Source: Alphaproteobacteria bacterium
GTDB lineage: Bacteria; Pseudomonadota; Alphaproteobacteria; Micavibrionales; Micavibrionaceae
Direction: 5' to 3'
NCBI GenBank assembly: GCA_020442475.1
Contig: JAGRKA010000005.1
Coordinates: 1-64,000, forward strand
Length of the DNA stretch: 64,000 bases
The notes under the pieces: model-generated
What the model saw: the letters and a program-made list of their open reading frames with translations, nothing else
The model's database searches: none
Told to the model about the DNA's origin: nothing
In this document: in pieces, positions 46,901-54,409 of the stretch
How positions within the stretch are numbered: the first letter of the stretch is position 1
Layout of the letters: each line of letters opens with the position of its first letter
Program-made: the position numbers and the translations under genes

Positions 46901-47428
46901 CACCTTGCCAGCGCCCATCGTAATCAGAACCGTACCTGCGATCGTCCCGATCAGGATCGCCAGAAACGTTCCCGTGTTCAAAAGCGCGTTTCCACTGATT
47001 AGCTCGTCTTCTTCGAGATGCTGGGGCAGGATCGAATATTTGCTTGGCCCGAAAAAGGCTGATTGCGTACCGAGCGCGAACAGAACGCTAAAGGATATTA
47101 TAAGCGAGCCGCTGAAAAGCGCGGCGATTCCAAGTGTGGCAACGCCGATCTCGACCAGCTTCACGACACGGATGACCTTGTGTTTCGGGTATTTGTCGGC
47201 CAACTGTCCACCCAGCGCGGAGAATAAAACGAAGGGCATGATAAACAAGCCTGTCGCCAGTGTAACCAGCAGCTCCGGGTTTTCAGGCGCACGCACGCCG
47301 ACCCCGTAGATGATGAGCGCAACCAGCGCATTCTTGAACAGGTTATCGTGGAACGCACCGAGGAATTGTGTCACGAAAAGGGGTAAAAACCGCCTGTCTT
47401 TCAGCAATGTAAATTGATTATGGTTCAT
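43997..47428 (-). CDS. aas: Trifunctional lysophospholipid transporter - acyltransferase - acyl-ACP synthetase (LplT-Aas fusion)
   Basis: Remodels phospholipids by re-acylating lysophospholipid. The 1143-residue protein has three parts. Residues 1 to about 420 form an MFS transporter like LplT (RRFLPLFVTQFLGAFHDNLFKN as its start, quoted in part: QFLGAFHDNLFKN). Residues about 430-620 form a PlsC-type acyltransferase with GNHVSLLD (HX4D, near 465) and FPEGRLTETG. Residues about 640-1143 form an AMP-binding acyl-ACP synthetase with LFTSGSEGSPKGV (near 800), GYGATETAP and YDTGDIV. E. coli encodes LplT and Aas separately; such fusions are known in proteobacteria. It overlaps the upstream hydrolase gene by 11 bases. 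Confidence 0.94.
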   Translation of the reverse strand: MNHNQFTLLKDRRFLPLFVTQFLGAFHDNLFKNALVALIIYGVGVRAPENPELLVTLATGLFIMPFVLFSALGGQLADKYPKHKVIRVVKLVEIGVATLGIAALFSGSLIISFSVLFALGTQSAFFGPSKYSILPQHLEEDELISGNALLNTGTFLAILIGTIAGTVLITMGAGKVLVGSLMLLCAAAGYLASRKIPYAAPKAAGLKLNFNPVFETFDILKHAFKQERSIVLAMIGVAWFYFLGGMFMAQMPNYTEITMGADERVLAFLLAIFSIGVALGGLLNNRLLKGRVEAVYVPLAMLGITIFSIDLCLAGTSLPLPSPEGGLFALPGFLAETAHWRIILDVAMIALCGGLFVVPLNAIIQHRTPEQTRARVLAGSAVINSLFIVASSAFSAALIVKGLEIRELFFVFAVMNGFVALYICRLLPDYLFKSLLQGLFKLLYKVEIRGLENFEKAGPRAVIVGNHVSLLDPPLLAAFLPGRPMFAINSFVAEWWWVKPFLRLVDAFPLDPTNPFSMKGLIRKVEEDRHVVIFPEGRLTETGALMKVYDGPGMIADKAEAVILPVRLDGVQHTRFARLKGKAPLRRFPKITITILEPRTFKIDDALKGRKRRAAAGRKLYDLMEEMMFLTGDREQTLYQAMLRARDMNGDKAAIVEDVERKPLTFKALTRGSVVLGRKIAAISEKGENIGVMLPNSTGAVVTFFALQAFGRVPAMLNFSAGAKSVATACKAAQVKTVLTSRRFIELGRLEDMIAEIGKDAQIVYLEDIKAEIGFKDKVRILVTSAEKLHKKQKISPHDPALVLFTSGSEGSPKGVVLSHANLMSNIVQLSSRVDFNTQDIVFNCLPMFHSFGLTGGTLLPVLSGVKTFLYPSPLHYRIVPEMVYSSNATIMFGTDTFLSGYARMADPYDFYRMRYIFAGAEKVKEETRSLYMDRFGVRVLEGYGATETAPALALNSPMHMKAGSVGRLLPGIECRLEPVPGVEQGGRLYVRGPNVMLGYYRDSAPGRLEAPEEGWYDTGDIVDIDAQGYVTILGRAKRFAKIAGEMVSLTSVETMVQNIYPGTEHAVVTIPDARKGEQLILVTTQQNADKNALSAYAKEYGITELAVPKTILEIDKMPVLGSGKTDYTQVQQFVAEKMALAA

Positions 47429-48200
47429 GATGGAATTTCCCTTCTTGCAGGAAGCGTATAATGTGCCTGTGAACGTCCGGCCTGTCCATGATGAAAGTGT
47501 GGGTCGCGCTAACGGTTATATGATCCTTCATACTCGGCATTTTGGTCTTTTCAACTGAAACCCGTCCGTCGCCTTTGCCCGGTACGATAAAGGCCGCCGC
47601 GATATAGGGCCATTCCTTTGTCCCGGCGATAATGCCAAGTTCGGCATGAAGGGTTTCAAGCGCTTTTGTTTCTGCCGCCAGACGCTCCTGTGCCGCGCTC
47701 GTTGTCAGCTCTTGCCCCGCCGGGCCGTAATACCGGCGATAGGGCGCAAAGCCGTGCAGCAAATCAGCGATCTCGCTGCCGCCGTTTGGCGGTGCCAGCA
47801 TAACGATCCGGCCCAGCCGTCCTTCGGGAATCTCTTTCCCGTAGCGCGTAAGATAGCGCCGCGCCAGCAGCCCGCCCATTGAATGCGTAACGATATGGAT
47901 TTTCCCGTCATAGGTCTGCCAGAGTTGCTTCAAGTGCGCCTCATGCAGATCATCAGCCAGCGCATCCAGATTTTTCCGCGTCGAGGGATAGGTGATATTG
48001 AACGTTTCGTAGCCTGCGTCTTGTAATGCTTTTTGGATCGCCTTCATGCTCTGCCCGGTCCGGGCGATCCCGTGCAGGATCACGACCAGCTCTGCATGCC
48101 GCTCCGGCGCTTTATCCACCGTTTCAGCCGCAACCGGCGTAGAAGAAGCACCCACAAACATACCGAATAGCACCACTAGGAAAACGCTCAATATCCGCAT
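47418..48200 (-). CDS. Exported alpha/beta hydrolase (lipase/esterase-like)
   Basis: A 260-residue protein with a signal peptide (cleaved near VAA/ETV, residue 25). The oxyanion-hole ILHG (41-44), nucleophile elbow THSMGG (Ser108 at 106-110) and likely late catalytic residues in the C-terminal third (SATHTFIMDRPDVH) identify an alpha/beta hydrolase with an envelope location. The APPNGGSEIADLL block is seen in PGAP1/lipase-like families. It directly precedes and overlaps the phospholipid-remodelling gene, suggesting release or turnover of lipid acyl chains; substrate not proven. Confidence 0.83.
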   Translation of the reverse strand: MRILSVFLVVLFGMFVGASSTPVAAETVDKAPERHAELVVILHGIARTGQSMKAIQKALQDAGYETFNITYPSTRKNLDALADDLHEAHLKQLWQTYDGKIHIVTHSMGGLLARRYLTRYGKEIPEGRLGRIVMLAPPNGGSEIADLLHGFAPYRRYYGPAGQELTTSAAQERLAAETKALETLHAELGIIAGTKEWPYIAAAFIVPGKGDGRVSVEKTKMPSMKDHITVSATHTFIMDRPDVHRHIIRFLQEGKFHHEP

Positions 48201-48202
48201 CT

Positions 48203-48802
48203 TTAAGGCCTTTTCTGATCCGGCGCCGGGTGCTCCTTAAGCCACTCTTCCAGCTTCATGCCGTCAATATACATGTGCTCTATAAAGGCGCGACCATCAT
48301 CGCTGACCCGTAGCTTGACGGAGAATTTGTGCTCGCCTTCCTCATCACGGTTCCAGCCGCGAAGAAGCCCGTCCAGCCGTCTGGCTTCCGCTTCGGGAAT
48401 GTAATAACGGCGCAGCCCGTTCCCTCTTTTCGGGCCGATTTCAAACCGGCTGACACTTCCGTTACCGTGCCCGTGAATAAAGGCGGCGCATTGTTTCGGC
48501 GCGTCTTCAACACTGACGATCCGAACCTTTGGATTGTCACGGCTTCCGGGTGTGTTTTCCCGAAGGCACAAAGCGCATTTCTCGCCTCTGCTACAGACAA
48601 TAGCTGTCTCCTCCCCATCCCAGTCATAACGGAAGGTCAGGTAATGGCCGCGCAGTAAATCCCGCGGATCGTACCCTGTGACCGGCACGTTCCAGAGCGT
48701 TCCGTTCTCCCTGTTTTGCATGTGCATGCCGATCAGCAGTGCCATCGCAATCACCGGCAGCGCAAGCGCCGCGATCTTGAGGATGTTTTTTCCCTTATTC
48801 AT
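48203..48802 (-). CDS. GDYXXLXY-domain membrane-anchored protein
   Basis: A 199-residue protein with one N-terminal membrane helix (about 8-27) and the eponymous motif region VTGYDPRDLLRGHYLTFRY (41-59). It continues with four cysteines in a cluster (VCSRGEKCALCLRE, KQCAAF). The chosen ATG (48802) has AAGGAG at six bases; the frame is open 10 codons further. The gene overlaps the DUF2157-type gene by 8 bases, and the two types usually occur as a pair. Function unknown. Confidence 0.82.
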   Translation of the reverse strand: MNKGKNILKIAALALPVIAMALLIGMHMQNRENGTLWNVPVTGYDPRDLLRGHYLTFRYDWDGEETAIVCSRGEKCALCLRENTPGSRDNPKVRIVSVEDAPKQCAAFIHGHGNGSVSRFEIGPKRGNGLRRYYIPEAEARRLDGLLRGWNRDEEGEHKFSVKLRVSDDGRAFIEHMYIDGMKLEEWLKEHPAPDQKRP

Positions 48803-49961
48803 AGCTGTCTCCTTCCAGATTGATTTTGCCAACCGCTTGGCTGAGCTTGCGAATGCCCCAGACCATTCCGATCAGGATCAAACCGCTGGTGATCAGGCCA
48901 AACCCCGTCATAAGCAGGGAGCCGAACAGCTCCAGATAGATGACGTAAATCCGCAGCGCAACGACCGTAATAGCTAGAGAAACAAGCCCTTGCCGTCCCG
49001 TGCGCTGGCCGATCAGGCCAAGGAACAACCAATAGGCGATAAAGCTTGCCGCGGCCAGCATATCCGATTCAAGTTCCGGCAGAATGAAGGGGGAAGCCAT
49101 CGCGACCAGAGAGCCGAACATGAACAGCCTTGTCTCGCCGGATATCCCGGTTTGTTCTTCCACGAACAGATATTTCGTCAGGGCTGTACCAAGCGCCGCG
49201 AATATAAAAATTCCCAAAATCTGCAATAGTAAGGCGGGTGTGTCGATGACATCCCTCAAACCGTCATCATACCAAAGCTGGCAAGCCACGCTTGCGATGA
49301 AAACAAAACCGATGGCGCCGGTTTGGAATAAGAGTTTTTGTAAGTCACCACGGTCGGCTTTCGCAGCGCTGGCTGCGCCGTAGATAAAGGCGAGCGGCAA
49401 AACCGTACCAAGAGTGATAACCGCCAACGCTTCTTGCGTATCGTTCAGGTGCGGCATGAGATACTCGTCTACACCTGCGAAAATAGCCGTCAAAAAGCCG
49501 CCAAGCCACGGCAGGAGCGAAATCCATGTTCGCCCGTAAATCAAGATGAAGGGCGTACAGAGCATGGCCCAGAGGATAAAGGCGCCGCCGATCGAACCGT
49601 TCAGGTGAAAAACCTGCCCGGTCAGGGCGATCAGGGTCAATGTCAGCCCGGCGAGCGCGAAAAGGCTCATTTCGCGGGCGATATGTACGCCACGTTGTGC
49701 CGTTATATAAACAGTGCCGGCCACGCCGATATTCAGTATGACATGTGCGATGAGCTTCGCGTCGGGAGGGATCGCTTGCCAGTTTGCCGCGACCAACGCG
49801 AGTATGCCGATAAGAACCGAAAAAGCCCCCAGCCCATACATTCCCTTGAGGAGCCGCCCGGCCCCGCGCTCTTTTTCAAAGCGCACGATTCCGTAGGCCT
49901 GCTCTTCGGATATGAGTCCGGCCCCCGCCCATCTTTGTGTTTTCCGGCCTATAAAGGACAT
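48795..49961 (-). CDS. DUF2157-domain polytopic membrane protein
   Basis: A 388-residue membrane protein. The N-terminal cytoplasmic domain (MSFIGRKTQRWAGAGLISEEQA) and the first helix GLGAFSVLIGILALVAANW are typical of DUF2157. They are followed by about ten more helices. The ATG at 49961 has GGAG six bases upstream and is preferred to the ATG at 49973. The operon is preceded by a perfect palindrome (49981-50019). It pairs with the GDYXXLXY gene; biological role is not known. Confidence 0.83.
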   Translation of the reverse strand: MSFIGRKTQRWAGAGLISEEQAYGIVRFEKERGAGRLLKGMYGLGAFSVLIGILALVAANWQAIPPDAKLIAHVILNIGVAGTVYITAQRGVHIAREMSLFALAGLTLTLIALTGQVFHLNGSIGGAFILWAMLCTPFILIYGRTWISLLPWLGGFLTAIFAGVDEYLMPHLNDTQEALAVITLGTVLPLAFIYGAASAAKADRGDLQKLLFQTGAIGFVFIASVACQLWYDDGLRDVIDTPALLLQILGIFIFAALGTALTKYLFVEEQTGISGETRLFMFGSLVAMASPFILPELESDMLAAASFIAYWLFLGLIGQRTGRQGLVSLAITVVALRIYVIYLELFGSLLMTGFGLITSGLILIGMVWGIRKLSQAVGKINLEGDSYE

Positions 49962-49980
49962 GATATTCTCCATAATTAAA

Positions 49981-50019
49981 CATCGTTCAATTTATACTAT
50001 GCCATAATTTTGAACGATG
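49981..50019. promoter_or_regulatory. Perfect inverted repeat upstream of DUF2157 operon, candidate operator
   Basis: CATCGTTCAA (49981-49990) and TTGAACGATG (50010-50019) are perfect 10-base inverted arms separated by 19 bases. On the minus strand the interval contains TATAAAT, a possible -10 element, so a protein bound to both arms would cover the promoter. It begins 19 bases from the chosen start codon. Confidence 0.5.
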
Positions 50020-50025
50020 TACAAT

Positions 50026-50146
50026 AAAAAATATAGCCGATCCCTATAATACAAAAAACGTCACCCCCCACGGTCTTGCGAAGCAGGACATTGACAGCGG
50101 GATGACGTAAATTGAATCATTTATATGGGGATCGGCTATATTTTTT
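50026..50146. repeat. Large nested palindrome overlapping the kinase stop codon; terminator or small palindromic element
   Basis: The outer arms AAAAAATATAGCCGATCCC (50026-50044) and GGGATCGGCTATATTTTTT (50128-50146) are a perfect 19-base inverted repeat. Inside, ACGTCACCCCCC pairs imperfectly with GCGGGATGACGT (50058-50108), followed on the minus strand by TTTTTT. The kinase stop codon (50145-50147) lies in the outer arm. The inner part works as an intrinsic terminator for the kinase operon. The outer arms look like a miniature inverted-repeat element. Confidence 0.6.
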
Positions 50147-52208
50147 ACGCACCGGCCTGCGCGTGACGTGTAGTGGGCGCACTCTCGGAAAAAATCCTCT
50201 GAAGCTCTTCATAACGGGTTGTGATTTGATCGAATACAGCCTGTTTCTCCGCCCGGTTTTCAGGCAAAAATTCTTGTGCTTCGTCACAAAGCCCGGCCAA
50301 AATCTGCGCACCGATGTTGGCGGCAGAGCCGTAGAGTTTATGGGTATATTTCTCCCATTCCTCCTGATCATCTTCGCAAAGTGCCTTTCGGAGCGCTTCA
50401 AGATCATGCTCTATATTTTCCGAGAACAGTGCGAAAATCTCGCGTTCCCTCTCCGGGTCGCCGCCAGTAAATTCAGCCAGCCGCGCCCGGTCCAGCATGA
50501 GTGGCTCTTTTTCCTTACGGGTTTTCCGTGTCTCCAAAAATACCGGGTTCGAAGCTGTTACCTCAGCCATGCCTGAAAGCCACGTCTCCAGAAGTGCTAC
50601 AAGCTGCGTCCGCTCAACCGGCTTGCTAATATAATCGGCCATGCCTGCTTCAAGGCATTTTTCGCGCGCACCGGCCATAGCGTCCGCCGTCACAGCAATA
50701 ACCGGCGGCGTTCTTCGCCCTTGCGCAGTACCATCATCAACGATCCGCCGGGCGGCTTCATAACCGTCCATATCCGGCATCTGGCAATCCATTAAAATAA
50801 GGTCGAAAGGCGGCCTGCTGCGGCATAAGGCCAGCGCCTCTTGACCGCTCCGGGCCTCCTCTATGCGGGTAAATCCGAAATCTTCCAGCAGGTTCCGTAG
50901 AAACAGCAGATTAATGGGATGGTCATCCACAATCAGGATTCCGGCTTGCCTGTTCAGCCCGCCCGGCGCTTGCTGCACAGATTCCATCGCTTTACTTTCC
51001 GCCGACTCGGCAACGGGTGCCGGAATGGTAATTTCAAACAGCGTGCCTTTTCCTTCCTGACTTTCCAGCGCGATACGCCCCTCCATCATCGTCACGAGCT
51101 GTTTCGTGATACTCAGCCCCAAACCGGTTCCGCCATATTTGCGGGCGGTTGACAGATCGGCCTGCGTAAACTTTTCAAAAACACTGTGCTGCTTGTCTTG
51201 TGCGATACCGACCCCACTGTCACGGATGCGCAAGCGCAATTCTCCCTGCCCCTGTTCGTCCGTTTCCAGATAGGACGCTTCTATGCGAACGAATCCTTCA
51301 CGTGTAAATTTCAGCGCGTTATTCACCAGATTGTGCAGGATTTGCTGCAAGCGGGCCGGGTCCCCTTCAAGAAAGGACGGTACCTCCGGATCGATAAGCG
51401 CTTCAAGCACCAGACCCTTTTCATCGGCCACAGCCTTTTGCAAACGGATGATTTGCGTAACGATCGCACGCGGATCGAAGGCAATACGCTCCAGCGTCAA
51501 CTCTCCGGCCTCGATCTTGGAAAAATCCAGAATATCATTCAGCAAGGCCAGAAGATTCCGGGCCGAGCTGTGCACCACCCCGGCAAGCTCTCGCGGCTTT
51601 TCACCCAGATCCATCCGCGCCAGAATATCGGACAGACCGATAATGCCGTTCATCGGCGTGCGCAATTCATGAGACATGTTCGCCAAAAAATCACTTTTGG
51701 CCCGGTTGGCAGATTCAGCAACCTCCCGGCTTTCTTCAAGCTGTTTTTCGAACACTTTACGCTCGCTGACATCATAGCAATAAACTGCGAGACCGCCCCC
51801 ACTGTCTGAGGATGCGCCGCCCGATGAAACGGGAATAAGCGTTTGATGCCAGCTTTTTTCCTCGATCACGATTTCACGGGTCAGCGGGCGCTTGCCCGGC
51901 CTGTTCAGAAAATCTTCAAGCCCGGCCAATGCAGGGTGCGCAATCCCCTCTTCGGCCAGCCCTAAAAACTGCCACAAAGCTGCGGGGTTTGAGAAAGTGA
52001 TTTGGCCGTCTGCAGACAAGCGGATGAAGGGATAGGGGTTATGGATCAAAATCTGCGCGATATCTTCCGTCTCCCCCCGCGCGATACGCAAATGCGCCCG
52101 CAGCCGCTCCGCCTTATACCGGGCGCGCAGCAAAAGGAAGAGTGACAAAACGGACAGACTCGCCAGAAATATCCCTACAGGAACAAAAAGCGCCGCACTC
52201 ATAAACAT
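50145..52208 (-). CDS. Hybrid sensor histidine kinase with PAS, REC and Hpt domains
   Basis: A 687-residue kinase and the last gene of the acidic-protein/type I secretion operon. One membrane helix (5-27) is followed by a PAS domain (about 50-155, PFIRLSADGQITFSNPAALW). The HisKA block is ANMSHELRTPMNG (His180), with a complete HATPase_c (NNALKF, DSGVGIAQD, GTGLGLSI). The receiver has MDCQMPDMDG (Asp474) and SKPV, and a C-terminal Hpt has THKLYGS (His623). It shares its build with the kinase at 24.5 kb. The preceding response regulator and the divergent OmpR-type regulator are candidate partners. Confidence 0.93.
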   Translation of the reverse strand: MFMSAALFVPVGIFLASLSVLSLFLLLRARYKAERLRAHLRIARGETEDIAQILIHNPYPFIRLSADGQITFSNPAALWQFLGLAEEGIAHPALAGLEDFLNRPGKRPLTREIVIEEKSWHQTLIPVSSGGASSDSGGGLAVYCYDVSERKVFEKQLEESREVAESANRAKSDFLANMSHELRTPMNGIIGLSDILARMDLGEKPRELAGVVHSSARNLLALLNDILDFSKIEAGELTLERIAFDPRAIVTQIIRLQKAVADEKGLVLEALIDPEVPSFLEGDPARLQQILHNLVNNALKFTREGFVRIEASYLETDEQGQGELRLRIRDSGVGIAQDKQHSVFEKFTQADLSTARKYGGTGLGLSITKQLVTMMEGRIALESQEGKGTLFEITIPAPVAESAESKAMESVQQAPGGLNRQAGILIVDDHPINLLFLRNLLEDFGFTRIEEARSGQEALALCRSRPPFDLILMDCQMPDMDGYEAARRIVDDGTAQGRRTPPVIAVTADAMAGAREKCLEAGMADYISKPVERTQLVALLETWLSGMAEVTASNPVFLETRKTRKEKEPLMLDRARLAEFTGGDPEREREIFALFSENIEHDLEALRKALCEDDQEEWEKYTHKLYGSAANIGAQILAGLCDEAQEFLPENRAEKQAVFDQITTRYEELQRIFSESAPTTRHAQAGA

Positions 52209-52232
52209 TCTTTCCCGTGATTACGACGCGCT

Positions 52233-53072
52233 CTAGGCAACCGTACCGCAACCGCGGATATAGTGCAGCAAATCGTCCCGCACGAACGGCTTCGGGATAA
52301 AACCTTTTGCACCTTTTTCCAGACAGCCGGAAATATTATCGACATTGTCCTTACCTGATAACATCACAACGCACGCGCCCGGATCGTTACGCATGATCCA
52401 GTCGAGAACCTCGCTGCCGTTATTGTCCGGCAACCCGATATCCAGAAGCACAAGATCCGGCTTGAAAGAAACATACATCGAAAAAGCGTTGCCCGCGCTT
52501 TGCGCCGTTGCGAATTCGCATTCATCCTTGAGGCTGTTACGCACCATCCAGCGTGTGACCGCGTCATCTTCTACAAGAAGGACCTTTGCCGGGCCTTGAC
52601 GTGCTTCAATAGAAAAGAGCGCCTCTTCTTCAGGCCGCTCAAGGGATTCTTCACCGGAATCGATCGAAAGCTTCGGGGGCCAACCTTCTCCGGTTCCGCT
52701 GAAAACAGCTTCCGCGAATTGTATCCCGCGCACACCCAGATCATACGATTCGCAGCAGGCCGCAAGTTCGTTATCTACAAAAACCAGATCACAGATTTGT
52801 GCGCCGATTTGTTCAAGCGTTCTTTCCGGCAAGTGTTTGCACAGCACATAAAGATCCTGCCCGTTGCAAAAATAAGCGCTGCCCTCCACCTCTTTCAGGC
52901 AAGAGCCCAGCACCGCCTGCGCAGAGCGTGCAGCATTCTCAAAAGCCTCCGCATCCATACCGGGCACCTCGATATGCAATGCGGTCCAGCCGTGCCAACT
53001 CCTGACATCTGTGGCGATACTGGCAGCAATACCCGCAGCATCTTGCGTTGAATTCGGTCCGTGTATTTTCAT
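52233..53072 (-). CDS. Response regulator with novel N-terminal domain and C-terminal receiver
   Basis: A 279-residue protein with the receiver at the C-terminus: LLVEDDAVTR (165-174), phosphoacceptor LVLLDIGLPDNNG (Asp211), VVMLSG and IPKPF. Residues 1 to about 127 form a compact domain I do not recognise, rich in cysteine for a cytoplasmic protein (GSCLKE, AYFCNG, YVLCKH, QICDLVF, LAACCESY). An acidic linker follows. AAGGAGGA precedes the ATG. It lies between the HlyD adaptor and hybrid kinase genes, so control of export or of its cargo is likely. Output mechanism unknown. Confidence 0.85.
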   Translation of the reverse strand: MKIHGPNSTQDAAGIAASIATDVRSWHGWTALHIEVPGMDAEAFENAARSAQAVLGSCLKEVEGSAYFCNGQDLYVLCKHLPERTLEQIGAQICDLVFVDNELAACCESYDLGVRGIQFAEAVFSGTGEGWPPKLSIDSGEESLERPEEEALFSIEARQGPAKVLLVEDDAVTRWMVRNSLKDECEFATAQSAGNAFSMYVSFKPDLVLLDIGLPDNNGSEVLDWIMRNDPGACVVMLSGKDNVDNISGCLEKGAKGFIPKPFVRDDLLHYIRGCGTVA

Positions 53073-53098
53073 GGTTTTCCTCCTTGTACCCTTTTTGC

Positions 53099-54409
53099 TT
53101 AACGCTCCATAAAAGCCGTTTTGAGCGACAGATGGACGGGTTTGAACAGATATTCGAGAATGGTTTTTTCACCCGTCACGATATCAGCCATAACCGTCAT
53201 GCCCGGGATCACAAGATTGTGATGATCCTTACCGACATAAGTGCGTGAAAGCGTGATCATGCCGCGATAATAACGCTCCCCGTTTTCCCCGGTGAAGGTC
53301 GTAGCTGAAATACTCTCAAGCGTGCCGGAAACTGCGCCGTAACGGGAAAAATCAAACGTGCTGAATTTGATTTGAACACTCTGCCCCGGCTTGACATGCC
53401 CGATATGCTGCGGTGGAATCTTGACCGCGACCTCCAGCTTTTTATCCAGCGGCACGATCTCCATAAGCGCCTGTCCGGGCTGCACGACAGCACCGACCGT
53501 ATTGACGGCCAACCCTTTGACCATACCGTCCGCTGGTGCACGCACCTCCAGCCGGGCGTTACGATCGGCCAACTTGCGGATCAGTTCGGCATTTTGTGCC
53601 TTATCAGCCAAGACCTGATTAAGATTTTCGTGAGCGGAGTCTAAAGAGGAGGCCTGTGAGGACTCCAGCCGTGCCTTATATTCCCCGATCTCATTGAGCG
53701 TAACCGCAATTCTATCCTCTATGGATTTAATGCGGCCCTTAATCTCGTTGAGCTGGCGTTCATTTTCAAGAAGCTCGACAGTCGGTGCATAGCCTTGCGC
53801 GTTCAGCTTCGCGCGGCGGTTATAGAGATTTTGGGTAATCTCCAGATCCTGCCGGGCCGTTTGCGCTTCATTCCGCAGAGCCTGAAGAGAGCGCTGCTTT
53901 TGGGAAAGCTGGTTTTGGATGATTTGCCGTTCTTTATCCCGCGCCTGACGCATACTTACGAAAGAGGCCTGTTGATCGGCGATCTGTGCCTGATCGTCAA
54001 AGTGGGAAAAATCGGCTTCCCGCCCCTCTATATAAGCCCGCAGCCGCTCCTCCTGCATCTCCAGAGCAGTCTGTTTGCTACGCGCACGGTTTAAATCGTT
54101 GACGACACCCGTACCATCAAGGCGCAGCAAAATATCACCCTGCCGGACAGTTTCGCCCTCGCTAACGGCGATATCTTTAACGATCCCACCCTCAAGATGC
54201 TGGACTGTTTGTTGATAGCCGTGCGGTACGACTTCACCGGCTGTTCGTGCAACCTCGTTGATATTCGTCATCCCGGCCCAGCCGATAAAGGTCAGGATCG
54301 CCAGCGAGACGGCAACCATGGTCGCACGGATAATATGCGGATTGACGGCTTCCTCAAGCTGGATAGCCTGCGACAAGTAACGCATTTGTCGTTCTTTTTT
54401 AATGCTCAT
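53099..54409 (-). CDS. HlyD-family type I secretion adaptor
   Basis: A 436-residue membrane fusion protein linking the ABC exporter to a TolC channel. It has a cytoplasmic start, one membrane helix (about 28-48, RATMVAVSLAILTFIGWAGM), lipoyl-type segments (GYQQTVQHLEGGIVKDIAV, NARLEVRAPADGMVKGLAV), and long coiled coils between them (KERQIIQNQLSQKQRSLQAL). The C-terminal part is of the family HlyD_D23/HlyD type (GMTVMADIVTGEKTILEYL). The start overlaps the ABC gene by four bases. Confidence 0.94.
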   Translation of the reverse strand: MSIKKERQMRYLSQAIQLEEAVNPHIIRATMVAVSLAILTFIGWAGMTNINEVARTAGEVVPHGYQQTVQHLEGGIVKDIAVSEGETVRQGDILLRLDGTGVVNDLNRARSKQTALEMQEERLRAYIEGREADFSHFDDQAQIADQQASFVSMRQARDKERQIIQNQLSQKQRSLQALRNEAQTARQDLEITQNLYNRRAKLNAQGYAPTVELLENERQLNEIKGRIKSIEDRIAVTLNEIGEYKARLESSQASSLDSAHENLNQVLADKAQNAELIRKLADRNARLEVRAPADGMVKGLAVNTVGAVVQPGQALMEIVPLDKKLEVAVKIPPQHIGHVKPGQSVQIKFSTFDFSRYGAVSGTLESISATTFTGENGERYYRGMITLSRTYVGKDHHNLVIPGMTVMADIVTGEKTILEYLFKPVHLSLKTAFMER

